From positions 88,960,569 to 89,024,568 of the forward strand of contig NC_067195.1 of assembly GCF_000699445.3 (NCBI RefSeq): a DNA stretch of 64,000 bases, written 5' to 3'. The translations under genes were made by a program, and so were the position numbers. The notes beneath the pieces were generated by a model that saw only the letters and a program-made list of their open reading frames with translations, had not been told where the DNA came from and ran no database searches. Each line of letters begins with the position of its first letter. Within the stretch, counting starts at the first letter, position 1. Below are positions 21,875-32,650 of this stretch, in pieces. This stretch comes from Schistosoma haematobium (taxonomy: Eukaryota; Platyhelminthes; Trematoda; Strigeidida; Schistosomatidae).

Positions 21875-22780
21875 TCAACATTCTCCTCCTCCTCGAAATA
21901 ATGTTGGGTCCTTATGGCTCCAAAATACAACTAGTAGGACTTTATTTAAACCATGTTTCTTGTATTGACTGGAGAATCCACTAAAAATGACTAGATGATG
22001 ATGAACGACCTTTGATCTGAGTTCATTATTTTCAAATTCATTATGAATCTCGTTAGCAGATAACGAGTCATTAAGAAAGTCAACGTCTAACAGAATTAAA
22101 TTAGATTTTTGGCCATCATTCGACTCAGCTGACATATTTCCCTCATTGTTATAAGAAGTTTCATCAAAATCATATGCATTATTCTGAGAATCAATATCTG
22201 GCACACTGTCATTAGAAATGGGATAAGTTGACTCAATATAAAATTCTGTCTTCCGGTGATTTTGAGTAACATCTGGTACAATTTGGTTCATCGTGTTGCT
22301 CCAGTTATTTTCTGAATACGAGTCACCATAGCTTTCTCGACTAGTAGCACGTGGACCACAATTTTGTTCGAGCTGACGTTTATTTTCGCAGCTAGACAGT
22401 ACCAGTAGTGTTTCATTTGATTCTGGACTCTGGGCATCATCTACAGGATCTGGCTCCTGATCATCTGGTATTGTCACAACTTCATGTGCATTTAGCACAA
22501 TATTTTCCTGCTCTGAGCTGGACACGTTACCAATATTACGTTTTCCTTCTGGTATAGAGGGATTTGAATCCTGCACCGGATATGCTTCTGAAATGTCCAT
22601 TACTGCACCATTATCTGCATGATATATAGATTTCTTATTTTCTGCTTGAATGCAAAGTCTGCCCAAAACTGTTATAAATAGCTCTTGTTGCAAGGCAAAC
22701 ATCTTCTGCTGGTGCTGTAATATTAACCGCAACTGTTCGAAAGAAATCGACATTTTTTTTGCCAATAATATTAGCTCCAA
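21875..22780 (-). CDS. ORF of the small LTR element (gag-N-terminus-like, acidic)
   Basis: 301 codons filling most of the internal region. Residues 12-45 are helix-forming and Gln/Leu-rich (FEQLRLILQHQQKMFALQQE), resembling the N-terminal coiled coil of some Gypsy Gag proteins. Residues ~60-250 are acidic and Ser/Asn/Asp-rich without motif. The C-terminus is basic/hydrophobic (…KKHGLNKVLLVVFWSHKDPT…) and ends in RGGGEC near the polypurine tract. No zinc knuckle, no DTG/DSG protease, no YxDD. Met10 is an alternative start. It may be a Gag remnant joined to an unrelated segment; function unknown. The intact frame in a young insertion suggests it was translated, or lost function very recently. 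Confidence 0.6.
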   Translation of the reverse strand: MELILLAKKMSISFEQLRLILQHQQKMFALQQELFITVLGRLCIQAENKKSIYHADNGAVMDISEAYPVQDSNPSIPEGKRNIGNVSSSEQENIVLNAHEVVTIPDDQEPDPVDDAQSPESNETLLVLSSCENKRQLEQNCGPRATSRESYGDSYSENNWSNTMNQIVPDVTQNHRKTEFYIESTYPISNDSVPDIDSQNNAYDFDETSYNNEGNMSAESNDGQKSNLILLDVDFLNDSLSANEIHNEFENNELRSKVVHHHLVIFSGFSSQYKKHGLNKVLLVVFWSHKDPTLFRGGGEC

Positions 22781-22856
22781 AAATCACCGGCAATTATACA
22801 GCTAATTTATTTCCAAAATCTGAGTCACCACTTGTATTATTATTATTTCTTTGTTG

Positions 22857-22874
22857 CCAAAATCCCCGTCGCCA
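22857..22874 (-). other. Primer-binding-site-like sequence
   Basis: On minus TGGCGACGGGGATTTTGG begins two bases after the 5' LTR, the expected place of a PBS complementary to a tRNA 3' CCA end. It resembles tRNA-Arg PBS sequences (TGGCGAC…), but the tRNA is not confirmed. A second copy lies inside the LTR extension. Confidence 0.65.
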
Positions 22875-22876
22875 AT

Positions 22877-23150
22877 TGTTATGACCTTGCGTCTCCCAAT
22901 TATTTTGTTTTTGCCAAAATCCCCGTCGCCAATTGTTATGTCCTTGGATGTCTGACTTTTCGATCACACGACTTATCTACCAATCCGAATACGACTTATA
23001 CGAATCTTCGCACTAGGCCAACCAATGACGTTCAACCGGTGTGGGCAGTTTAGTGTCCTTATTGGTCCTATGTCCTACGAGCCCTTCCACTTGAGTCCAT
23101 TAATAGTCCTCGGGAGTTACCTGTAATTTAATCTCCACTCGGACATAACA
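22877..23150 (-). repeat. 5' LTR (274 bp)
   Basis: Same structure as the 3' LTR, including the 57-bp extension (22877-22933) adjoining the internal region. The last 217 bp (22934-23150) appear identical to the other LTR except one base. Confidence 0.9.
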
Positions 23151-23171
23151 CTTTCTATTAATATTTTGAAC

Positions 23172-23262
23172 GGCAATTGATTAGTCTCTTATTAGCATCC
23201 AACTGAGGAGTCCCGAATAAAACGAAACACGCATCAAACTGGATTTCACTGCTAATCACAAT
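23172..23262 (+). mobile_element. Sm-alpha-type SINE, hammerhead fragment
   Basis: Contains a degenerate hammerhead (CTGAGGAGTCCCGAATAAAA then CGAAACACGCATC) and the downstream ggatttcactgctaatcac block. Stem II no longer pairs well, so inactive. Confidence 0.55.
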
Positions 23263-23610
23263 TCATCTTTGCTTATAAACTTATAGTTGGTTCGAGACTA
23301 TCAATATCTACATTTATATTACTTGAAATAGTTAAGTAGGATTGTTGTTAAGTGATTCATCATAATTTAGATTAAATGAAACATTCTAAAATCCTATATA
23401 ATGGGTTAAAATGTTTGATGTACGAACACTAATTTATTATAAGATAATATAACTCAATAAACAACATAATCACATAAATAATAACATGATAATGGAAACT
23501 TAATTCTTATTGGTGCTTATTTCCATTCAATCACAAGGTCATATAGATATAGATACGTGCATACATACAACTGGAAACAGGTAATACCTCCCCCACCCCA
23601 GTGATTTCAT

Positions 23611-23656
<46 letters not shown>

Positions 23657-23989
23657 AAAATGGAAAAATGTTTTTGTTACTAAGTGATAATATAATTTAA
23701 TGTTACTAACAGTTTTTCATATTCAAATTCATCATAGAGATTAAAACAATAATCAATATTTTATGAATACACCATTCCTTTAATAATATTATAATCAAAA
23801 TATTGATGAATTTCAATGATAAATAGATCAGAAATATCTTATATCATGAATAATTCTGGATTAATTTTATCAATACAAGAACAAAAATGAAATACATTTT
23901 CATTTTAGTAAGTATGATTTTGTAATTTTAATGTACATAGAAACAAAATCTTTGACTTAGTGATTAGTTTGTTTTAATCAATCATTGTT
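23263..23989. other. AT-rich, with (TA)n microsatellite
   Basis: A (TA)n run occupies 23615-23654. The rest is AT-rich DNA with no gene or matched repeat. Confidence 0.5.
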
Positions 23990-24105
23990 GTGGAAGTACA
24001 CATCTATTTGAAGTTTGTACTGATGATGTCGTTCAGAAGAACGACGAAAGCTCCACAACTAAACCATTTGGTTCAAAGATAAAAATTCTACCAAAATCTT
24101 TGTTG
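23990..24105. mobile_element. Foldback element FB, half copy
   Basis: One arm only (gatgatgtcgttcagaagaa, gctccacaactaaaccat). It matches the right arm of 37873-38109. Confidence 0.55.
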
Positions 24106-24239
24106 TTTTAGATTGTTAAGTGTTTAATTTGATTTTAAAGGCAAAAAAGAAAATCTCGTTGAGAAGTATACGAAATCCTGAAATTAAAGTTTTTGATTTC
24201 TGTGATTGAATAGATTGTTCAATTGTTTGGCTAAAGTTA

Positions 24240-24775
24240 GCCCCCAAATACTCTGGTATGGCCAAGAGTAGGGAGAGGCAGATCTCTCTCTCTCCAAATG
24301 CTCTCACATGACCAAGTGCATACAACCATTGTCAGGAAAATCCTACTCACTGCCCTTTCACGGCATGAATGTTGTTTACGAAATTGAGAGGACAAAACGA
24401 GAATGTCAGGCGCTTCAACCAGGTTGGTGAATATGAAGAGTGCACTTTGGGGAGTTGAAAAACCCTGATTCAAAACTATTGGTGAGCATGGGCTCCAGTA
24501 CCCTGAAGGAACAAATGTCATCTGAACCTATTGTTGGTCACTGGTTACCATGGGACTGCATCTCCTAACGTTAATCTACTACCATGTACATCAGACCTTT
24601 AGGTCAAAGGCTCGGAGTGTGGGCTCCTAAGAAAACCACCTACTTCAGTTTGGGCATTTGAGCAGTCTCCTAGATCTCACACAAATCGAATGACTTATGT
24701 GGCTTATATCTACTTAGTGCCTACTTGTAACACTATTTATATGTTTAAGTACATAAATAAATTGGCTAAAGTTAC
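24240..24775 (+). mobile_element. Repeat family X
   Basis: Full-length plus copy ending in tttaagtacataaataaatt, the (AAAT)-type tail. Closest to the copy at 37200-37690. It carries no conserved frame; the 94-codon minus frame at 24237-24521 is not preserved in all copies. Confidence 0.65.
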
Positions 24776-25788
24776 ATAAATCTCCATTATTAAACAATTT
24801 TGATGCTTTAAATGAGTCTAACTTTGTTTACCAATTCTCAAATCAAAACTCGACAACTCTAAAATCTTTTCTTCTGAACGATATATGTATGTGTGTATGT
24901 GTAACATTTATGAAATACTCAAAGGGGTCTCATATATTTGTATTGGGAACAATTCTGTGTTCCATTTTGAGTTAGTGTATATTGTTAAGATTTCATACTA
25001 TGAAATGAAGATTCTACTTGAATAAGTATGACTGCTTGAATTGTTTCGTTTCATTGTTGTCTTGTCATTAACATTAACTAAACATTTAATATCCCTATAA
25101 TTGCACTAGTAGAAGTAATAGTTAAAGTTGTAAATACATTCAAGGTAGTTTCTGTAGAGAGGTAAACATCAATACAATGAATAAATAGTAAAGTAATTCA
25201 TATAGAGTGAAGATTCAGGATGAAATTCTTTCATCAACGATAAAGAGTTATGAATGCTATAATTAGGTGTTTTTACATTTTGTATTGCAGGAAAAGACTA
25301 AATTTCATTTAAGTGTTCACTTTCATAAAGAGTCGATTTCAAGCCTATCTTATATACATTTTTAGTTTAAGATACAATCACTCCCAAGCATACAAAGTGT
25401 AAATCCCCACTGGATGGGTAACTATTATAGAGAATAATACGTATGCAATCTAGAAGTTATTGGGACTTGAAAGTCTTCCTGAAGAACTGTTCAAAGGAGG
25501 ATGAATTTGGGAATATCTGAGTATTGAGGCCATCACTATATAAAGCTAACATGGTACCCTACTCTTTATTAGGAAATCTAGGTCGATAATAGAATTATCA
25601 AAGCAAATTCATTCACATTTAGAAGCGCAGAACTTCAACTCCCATTTTGAGTATCATGGTAACATGGTATCTTATTGAGCTCCATACTCATACAGTTTTG
25701 TATATGATTTATCTAATGTGGAAAAATTTGGTTACACTACTATGAGATCATGTTGAATAAAAAAAGTCAAAGAGGTCAGAGTGACAGG
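24776..25788. other. No gene recognised
   Basis: About 1 kb of AT-rich DNA. It may be intron or 3' flank of the candidate exon at 25789-25962, but nothing here can be assigned. Confidence 0.4.
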
Positions 25789-25962
25789 CTACAAAAGATG
25801 TAGCTTTAAAAAAACTATGTTAACCACTTTGATCATAAGTTTTTCAGCAGATCTATGGTTAGAAAGTTCATTAACAGCAATTTGATCGAACGGTAATTTT
25901 CTTATCATCAGATATTTATCTTGGTATGATGTATGCAGTTTTCCAACAATAAGGGTAAGTTC
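25789..25962 (-). CDS. Candidate terminal exon, unknown gene
   Basis: On minus a long pyrimidine tract ending tctttcttcgtaaacag is an excellent splice acceptor and is followed by 57 codons to TAG (starting ELTLIVGKLHTSYQDKYLMI). The composition is protein-like. No domain, upstream exon or poly(A) signal was identified. The last dozen codons are hydrophobic and could be read-through of a missed donor. An Met-initiated frame also runs through the acceptor from 26040, but the splice reading is preferred. Confidence 0.3.
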   Translation of the reverse strand, partial: ELTLIVGKLHTSYQDKYLMIRKLPFDQIAVNELSNHRSAEKLMIKVVNIVFLKLHLL

Positions 25963-26168
25963 CTGTTTACGAAGAAAGAGAGAAAGAGTAGTTTGTTTTA
26001 GAAAGAATAGAATTTCAAATCCAGCGTAATCGAAATACATGAATGTAATCCAATCTATCTCATAACTCTTACACCTTAAAGGAAGTCATAGATTAACCAG
26101 TTGTGAGATAACTGAAAAATATGCAAGAGTGATACCAGTCATGTTGTATTGAACAAAAACTCAGATAC

Positions 26169-26401
26169 TTACTTACTTACTTACTTACGCCTGTTACTCA
26201 CAATGGAGCATAAGCTGCCGACCAGTATTCGATAACCCACTCTGTCCTGGGCTTTCTTTTCTAGTTCCATACAATTCTTCAATTTTTTCATGTCTATCTC
26301 CATTTCTCGACGTAATGTGTTCTTTGGTCTTCCTCTTTTCCTTTGTCCTTGAGGATTGAGAGTGAGGCCTTGTCTTGTGACGCAGTTGGGTGCTTTCCTC
26401 G
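26169..26401 (-). mobile_element. RTE 3' end insertion with 13-bp TSD
   Basis: A 5'-truncated minus RTE copy with a (CTTA)n tail at its left edge, flanked by AAAACTCAGATAC at 26156-26168 and 26402-26414. It belongs to the subgroup of 32197-32530. Confidence 0.85.
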
Positions 26402-26504
26402 AAAACTCAGATACGGTAAACTAATTTTTTATTTAATGAGTAATTATACGTTTTTTTTCGTCAAAATATGAAAATCATACATTGAATACATTATTTGCAC
26501 ATCT

Positions 26505-26665
26505 TTATTCAGTTGCCCATCACCCTTCTAATTCTGTTGTTATTTCAACTGCTCTCCATTGTCTTCCTTGTTCTATTCATCTAAGTTTTCTGCTGGTAAG
26601 CATTCTATTTCCAATTCCTGCTACATACTACTTATATCTGTCCACATAAGTAGTGCTCACCACAA
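26505..26665 (-). mobile_element. W element, truncated copy
   Basis: Minus copy of the W left part: on plus ctgctacatactacttatat, then the terminal gtagtgctcaccac (mutated GTAGTG/CACTAC end). Confidence 0.55.
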
Positions 26666-27049
26666 TATAAATAATTTTGAAATCAAATTCACTTAGAGTT
26701 TATGATTGTTAGCAAAAACACTACTGAAGAGATATGTGGTGGTTTTACAGTCATTTATAAGTGTACTAATGAGAAGAATACAGGGGATATCTTCATTCTG
26801 AGATATTCTGATGTCTATTGAAACGAAAAATCAATCATTGTACATTTGAGCCACTATTTGGTGCTTATAACTTCTTGTTGACGACTTTTACCTTATAAGT
26901 CCCATTAATTTGATGAGAAAGTAGTTGTAGTTGTTTATTCAGCTCCCATGAAGTCTTAATTATGAAATTATTTAACTATACTGAACAAAATAAATCCATA
27001 AATCATTTAGGATTATCAGTATAGAGATGCGGAGATTATAAGGCTGTTG
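26666..27049. other. No feature recognised
   Basis: AT-rich DNA with no gene or matched repeat. Confidence 0.4.
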
Positions 27050-27265
27050 ATTGAAATCATGAACTGATTGATATTAGACAACTATTGAAACCTGGAAGCA
27101 CTGGACGGCAGTTTCGTCCCATTTTGAGACTCCTCAGGGGTGTACATCCACAATCCCGATTCGGACCCAGGACCTATCACTCTCGCGCGTGAGCACTTAA
27201 CCCATAGACCACTGAGCTGGCATCCAAAGGTGTTAATGTTTAACCTCAACCAATCCGCGATGCTG
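27050..27265 (-). mobile_element. SINE family S (inverted neighbour)
   Basis: Minus 3' two-thirds with the tRNA-like region and hammerhead remnant (core CTGAGGAGTCTCAAAATGGG, stem I weakened). It lies head to head with the S copy at 27285-27600. Confidence 0.7.
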
Positions 27266-27284
27266 ATAATTGCCATGTTCTCAC

Positions 27285-27600
27285 TAGTGACTAGCTTCGT
27301 GAGTGAATTATCGGAATTTTATTGAGTAGCCGTGACTAGTGGAGCTGATCCGTGTCGGGTAGGGACAGGTATCTACCTCAGTACAATGAAAGATGGTCGC
27401 GCAATTACGAGGATTGGTTGAGGTTGGATGCCGGCCAGCCCAGTGGTCTGTAGGTTAAGGTTAGAGTTCAAACCTCGCGAGGTGGGATCGTGGATGCACA
27501 CTGCTGAGGAATCTCACAATAGGACGAAACAACCGTCTAATGCTTCCAGGTTTTCTATAGTGGTCTAACATCAATCGACTCATGATTTCAATCAAAGGAA
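27285..27600 (+). mobile_element. SINE family S
   Basis: Plus copy of the subtype with gtcgggtagggacaggtatc in its 5' body. The tRNA-like part has an internal deletion (ggttaaggttagagttcaaa). The hammerhead reads CTGAGGAATCTC…GAAACAACCGTC, with stem II broken. Confidence 0.7.
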
Positions 27601-28029
27601 AAAAATTAGGATTAATCTAAAAATGAATAAAATAGCATAAGAAGTTTATTCATTTATTTTTAATAGAACATTTTTTAGCGCTTTTGTGTGCATAGGAGGT
27701 TTTGATAAAATTTCCAGGTCAATCAAGATTGTTTTAATGTGTAGATTAATTTGAATTTGTGTTGAGTTTCAACCCTAAACATTCTGGTCATTAGAATGAA
27801 TAATTAAATAAACACAGAATGGTTTACATCATTATAAGTGAAATATCATTCTCTTAATTTATAAAGTTTAATGCTAATCACTTAAGGTGATAATTAACCT
27901 ATAAAGAAAATTAACCAAATCATTAAATTACTATCAACTTCTCTACGATAATGAAGCATCCTATATATATTTAGTGGAATATGGGGTTTATACATATATG
28001 TTTAAGATTTCTTTAATCTCTTTCTGTTG
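27601..28029. other. No feature recognised
   Basis: AT-rich DNA with no gene or matched repeat. Confidence 0.4.
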
Positions 28030-28865
28030 ATGACTTACTTACTTTCCCCTGTTACCCCTCGTGAAGGAGCATAGGCCGCCCATCAACATTCTCCATCCAA
28101 CTCTCACCTCAAAAATCCTTCCGAGTTCTTATTCACCCTTTTTATGGCTGCTTCCTATTCACGATTCAATGTATTCTTTGATTTTTCTCTTTTACTGTTC
28201 CATTCATGATTTTCAAGTTAGGGCTTGCATCATGATGCAGTTTGATGAATTCCTCAATGTATGTCCTATCCACCCCCAGCGTCATTTCCTAGTTTTCTCC
28301 TAAGATGGAACCTGGTTTTTTCTCTCTCACAGTAAGTCTTTTGCTGATGGTATCCGCTCGACAACGGACACTGAGTATCTTGCTTAGACGATTGTTTGTA
28401 AATACTCGTACTTTTGAGCTCTGTACAGTAGAACTAACTGAAGATTCTGAATTTGATATCGTCTTCCACACAGTTGTTTTGAGTTCTGTATATTCTTCAA
28501 CTGTAGGAATGTTCCACTTGTTTTACTAATCCTCGCCTTTACGTATGTATGACATCCTCCTTTTTCATCCATGATGCTGCTGACCAGGTACGGGAAAGTT
28601 TCCACTTCTTCTACACTATATCCATCATATTTGATTGAGTTGGTTGGTGTTCTCTGTGTTATATTTGAGGATGTTGCTTTTTCACTTATGTATGTTGAGG
28701 CCTGCTGATGTTGAGGCTCCTGCTACAGTGTTTGTCTTTGTTCGTATTTATTGGTGTATATGGGATAGAAGATCTACGTGATCTGTGAAGTAGAAATCGT
28801 CTAGTTGCATGCAATCTGTCCATTTTATTCCGTGCTTCCTTTTTTGAGATATCGAGTTCTTCTTA
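28030..28865 (-). mobile_element. RTE 3' half, decayed
   Basis: Minus RTE from the region after the FADD box (near 28800, LDDFYF-like) to the C-terminal end and AAGT-like tail near 28030. Split into several frames. Confidence 0.8.
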
Positions 28866-29119
28866 ATTCTCTATTTATAACACTCTTATTAATTTAAGCT
28901 TGTAACTTGACAACCAGCATTCCCATTTATGTTGTAACATTATGCTGACTAAACGTCTTGTATTAGCGATTGATTAAGAAACTTTCACCAACGAAGTAAT
29001 TTTAATGATGGTTGTTCGCTATTTGTTCACAGCTTCCTATATATTTACCTATAACTACTGTTAACGCACAAAAGCAAAGTTACCTTATCCACTTAAAGGT
29101 TCATAGTAAAGTTATTTTC

Positions 29120-29285
29120 AGTGAAGATTATGAACCGATTGATGTTAGACCATCATTGAAAACCTGAAGGCACTGAATGGTCGTCTCGTCCTATTGTAGG
29201 ACTCCTCAGCAGTGCGCATCCACGATCCCTCTCGCGAGATTTAAACCCAGGTCCTTCAGTTTCTCGCGTGAACGCTTAACCTATT
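29120..29285 (-). mobile_element. SINE family S, 3' part
   Basis: Contains a hammerhead with perfect stem I (GCACTG/CAGTGC) and CTGAGGA, but GAAA is mutated to GAGA. Cut off within the tRNA-like region. Confidence 0.7.
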
Positions 29286-29521
29286 TTTGATATTCCTGCT
29301 ATTTGACTGAAGAAAACTAAACGAAATACAAGTATTTGAAAGAATTAAGAGAGATAATTCAACTTTAACAATTCTAGTGTTCTTTGAAAGTAATAAATGT
29401 TACCATAAATTTTACTCTAAGATTTTATGAATAATGAATAAAGAGATATGACAAGTAATAATAAAGAAGAAGTGATAAAAATGATAAATGTTTAACCCGT
29501 AGATGATAATCAATTGTATTT

Positions 29522-29665
29522 ATAAGATGTTGGATAAGATTTATAGTTCAGATGGATAATTTTGATAAAGTTTTGTTCTCTGAACTGAATGGTTTGGTTG
29601 TGGAACTTTTATTGTTCTTCTGAACAACATCATCAGTATAGAATACTAATTGAAGTTTGTTCATA
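29522..29665. mobile_element. Foldback element FB, half copy
   Basis: Left arm only (taagatttatagttcagatg … cttctgaacaacatcatcag) with the spacer start. Diverged. Confidence 0.55.
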
Positions 29666-30294
29666 TTTAATTTGGTTATGGCATTTTATTAACTTATTTA
29701 ACGGATAGATTCATTTGTACAGTGACAACTTATCTATAGCATTGTAACTTTTATCACTGTTACGTTTTCAGGAACATGTATGCTTGAGCATTGCTTATCC
29801 TCTACGCACATATTCATTATTCTATCTTTTGATGTGAGTCGCCTAAAAGATTCAATGTCGCGTTCATTTTTCTTATGTACACTTCCTTTCTGTTCATGGA
29901 CTCATTCACTGGCTTGCTCATCGGCACTCGTATATCATTCATGCTTCGTGTGCCTGTGGTTTTGGTGATCTATGTGTGGTGCAATAATAAACGTAATCAA
30001 CACTTCATATCTGTCTTTTAATTTCTACACAGTTAGGCGTTATCTAGTAATGGTTATCAGGACGAGTAGAATACGAAGTTTAGGGATTATATCGAATACC
30101 GACCGACTGTAGAATATATTACTTTAATACGTGATAGTATTCAATGTTAAAGAGAAATCTCTTTCAACCAAATTATGGATATCACGAACAATTCTAATTA
30201 AATAGAGAAAATTTTGTTTTTGAAAATTTTTGCCTTAAAAGATATTTAAGTGTCTTTCTAGTTCAGATTCTCAATAACATAATTCCTAGTTTAA
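29666..30294. other. No feature recognised
   Basis: AT-rich. The 62-codon plus frame at 29780-29968 is Ser/Cys/Phe-rich with no supporting signals. Confidence 0.4.
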
Positions 30295-30470
30295 TAATTG
30301 AATTCATGAGTCAAATGAAGTTAGACCATCATGGAATACCTAGAAGCACTAGATGGCCGTTTCGTACTAGTATGAGACTCCTCAGCAGTGAGCATCCACG
30401 ATTCCGCCTCGTGAAATTCAAACGCAGAATCTGTCGATCTCACGTGTGAATACGAGTTAAATGCAGCAAA
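30295..30470 (-). mobile_element. SINE family S, 3' part
   Basis: Minus 3' end, hammerhead remnant (CTGAGGAGTC retained; stem II ACTAGTAC mutated) and part of the tRNA-like region. Confidence 0.65.
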
Positions 30471-30892
30471 TCTATTGTATTATTAGTGGTATAATCCAAT
30501 GAGTAGTACTCACTGGGTTATTACAAATTTTTAAACAGTAAACCTATTTATACTTTTAATAATTATAATTTTGGGGTTGTCTGTTGTGATTTGTAAAATG
30601 TTGTTTTGGGAAAATAATCTGCAAAGAAACGTCCATATATTTAAACTCTAATAGATGCTTTATCAGTTGTCCATTTCCAAATCCACTAAGAACCGAAATA
30701 TAACGATTAATACTACTGATTTGCTTATGTAGTAATATGAGACTTTATTTACGTACATGATAATCACATAGCATAAAAATAGAAATTTAGACTAATGAAC
30801 TTCAACTCAGTAGTTCAGTAGCATTGTAGTCACTGTGCAACTTGAAAATTTGAGATATTATCCTTAGTGCTATGCCGAACGCTCATTATTAA

Positions 30893-31468
30893 CTTACTTA
30901 CTTACTTATGCCTGTTACTCCTCGTGAAGGAGCATAGGCCTACCACCACTACTCTCTGTCCAATCATGTCCTGGGCAATCCTTTCCATCTCTTTCCAGTT
31001 GTTATTCATTCTTTTCATATCTGCTTCTATTTTCTAACGTAATGTGTTCTTCAGCCTTCCTCTTTTCCACTTCCCTCCGGAATTCCAAGTCAGGTATTGT
31101 CTCGTGATGTAGTTTGGTGATTTGCGTAATGGATAGGACTATCCATTTCCATCGTCTTTTCCTAATTTCCTCCTCCGCTGGAAGCTAGTTTGTTCTCTCC
31201 CAAAGTGGGCTGTTGCTGATGTATCCGGCCAATGAATGTTGAGTATCTTACGTGGATAGCTATTTATAAATACTTGTACCTTCTTGATAATGGTTGTTGT
31301 AGTTCGCCATGATTCAGCTCTATACAGTAGAACTAACTGTATTGATGTTCGTATTGAAGATTGTGACTTTGATATTAGTTGATATTTGTTTTGAGTTCTA
31401 TTTTTCTTCAATTGTAGGAATGCAGCCCTTGATTTGCCGATCCGCGCTTTTACGTCTGCATCTGATCT
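30893..31468 (-). mobile_element. RTE 3' insertion with 12-bp TSD
   Basis: A 576-bp minus RTE copy starting in the KARIGKSRAAFLQLK region and ending in a (CTTA)n tail, flanked by GCTCATTATTAA at 30881-30892 and 31469-31480. The 111-codon frame at 31139-31474 preserves part of the domain, but frameshifts break the rest. Confidence 0.9.
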
Positions 31469-31689
31469 GCTCATTATTAAACAGTCTTAAGATTAAATGA
31501 AAGAACTGTCTAGTGGCTCCCTATTTTTAAACGGTTCTCCAATAATATAAATCGATGATCGATTTGAATGTCATCGATTCTAAATTTAATACAATATTTT
31601 ACGATCAATTGGTTAACATTTCCATGTTCTTTTGGATACATTCAAGTGTAGCTCGCAGTAATTGTTCTTTGGAATTTGAAATAACTAAC

Positions 31690-31900
31690 TTTAGTAGTTG
31701 AATTCATTAGTCGATCTAATCTAGACCACCATTAACAACATGGAAGTACACCACGGCCATTTTGTCCTAGTATAGGACTCCTCAACAGTGGGATCCGAAC
31801 CCAAGACTTTCGTTCTCACACATGGACACTTAACCTCTAGACCACTGAATCAGCATCTAGCGATGTTAATATCTAATTTCAATCGATCTTGTACAGCCTA
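31690..31900 (-). mobile_element. SINE family S, diverged
   Basis: Minus copy with recognisable 3' end and tRNA-like region (tctagaccactgaatcagca on plus). A deletion removes part of the hammerhead-tRNA joint. Confidence 0.6.
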
Positions 31901-32196
31901 TTGTGCATTAGGTTGATAGAATCGGTTTATCTTGATGTAAAACTATCAGTTACAGATCTTACACTTCCACATTCCCCCCCCCCAAAATTTTAATTTTCTC
32001 CAATCATCATTTCACAACATTTCTATGTTTAAAACCTAAATTCAACTAAAATATACACATGATTATTTTTACATGTCATTATGATAAAAAAAAGAATTTT
32101 ATTTGATTACACCCAATGACAAAAACATTCATGTCTTGTTTAAACACTTAAATATTAGAACTTAGTTAACGTTGATTAGTAAAGTAGAAAGATGTA

Positions 32197-32530
32197 TTAC
32201 TTACTTACATATGCCTGTTACTCACAATGGAGCATAGGCCGCCGATCAGCATTCGACAACCCACTCTGTACTGGGTCTTCTTTTCTAGTTCCATCCAATT
32301 CTTGTTCATTCTTCTCATGTCTATCTCCATTTCCCGACGTAATGTGTTCTTTGGTCTTCCTCTTTTCCTTTGTTTAGCCTTGAAGATTCCATGTGAGGGC
32401 TTGTCTTGTGACGCAGTTGGGTGCTTTCCTTAATGCGTGTCCTGTCCACTTCCAGTGCTTCTTTCGGATTTCGTCCTTCACTGAGATCTGGTTTGTTCTC
32501 TCCAACAGTAGGTTGTTGCTAACAGTGTTC
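32197..32530 (-). mobile_element. RTE 3' fragment
   Basis: Minus C-terminal RTE remnant with AAGT tail at 32197-32215. It stops at 32530, where an RTE leader fragment begins in the opposite orientation. Confidence 0.85.
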
Positions 32531-32531
32531 T

Positions 32532-32650
32532 GCTGGAGTCCCTCCGGGGGCTACTGCTGGTCTCAAGCCCGGATAAAGGAGGAGGATTGGGCATGGGGTT
32601 AACGACCTCATGCCGTAGAAAACTAACTCACTGAAAAAATCGCTGACCAA
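32532..32650 (+). mobile_element. RTE 5' leader, inverted relative to neighbour
   Basis: Plus-strand frame RRRIGHGVNDLMP and flanks match 598-718. It joins the minus RTE 3' fragment within 2 bp, the arrangement produced by twin priming (5' part inverted) in LINE integration. Confidence 0.55.

Larger units (their letters stand above)
21525..23150 (-). mobile_element. Complete small LTR retrotransposon (non-autonomous)
   Basis: 1,626 bp with two 274-bp LTRs (21525-21798, 22877-23150) that I find differing at one site (gttatgacc/gttatgtcc), flanked by the 5-bp TSD CTTTC (21520-21524, 23151-23155). A PBS-like site follows the 5' LTR and a polypurine tract precedes the 3' LTR, which fixes the orientation as minus. 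The 1,078-bp internal region holds one 301-codon ORF and no protease, RT, RNase H or integrase, so mobilisation must be in trans. Near-identical LTRs imply a recent insertion. Gypsy-like by LTR ends and TSD length; the partner is unknown. Confidence 0.9.
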
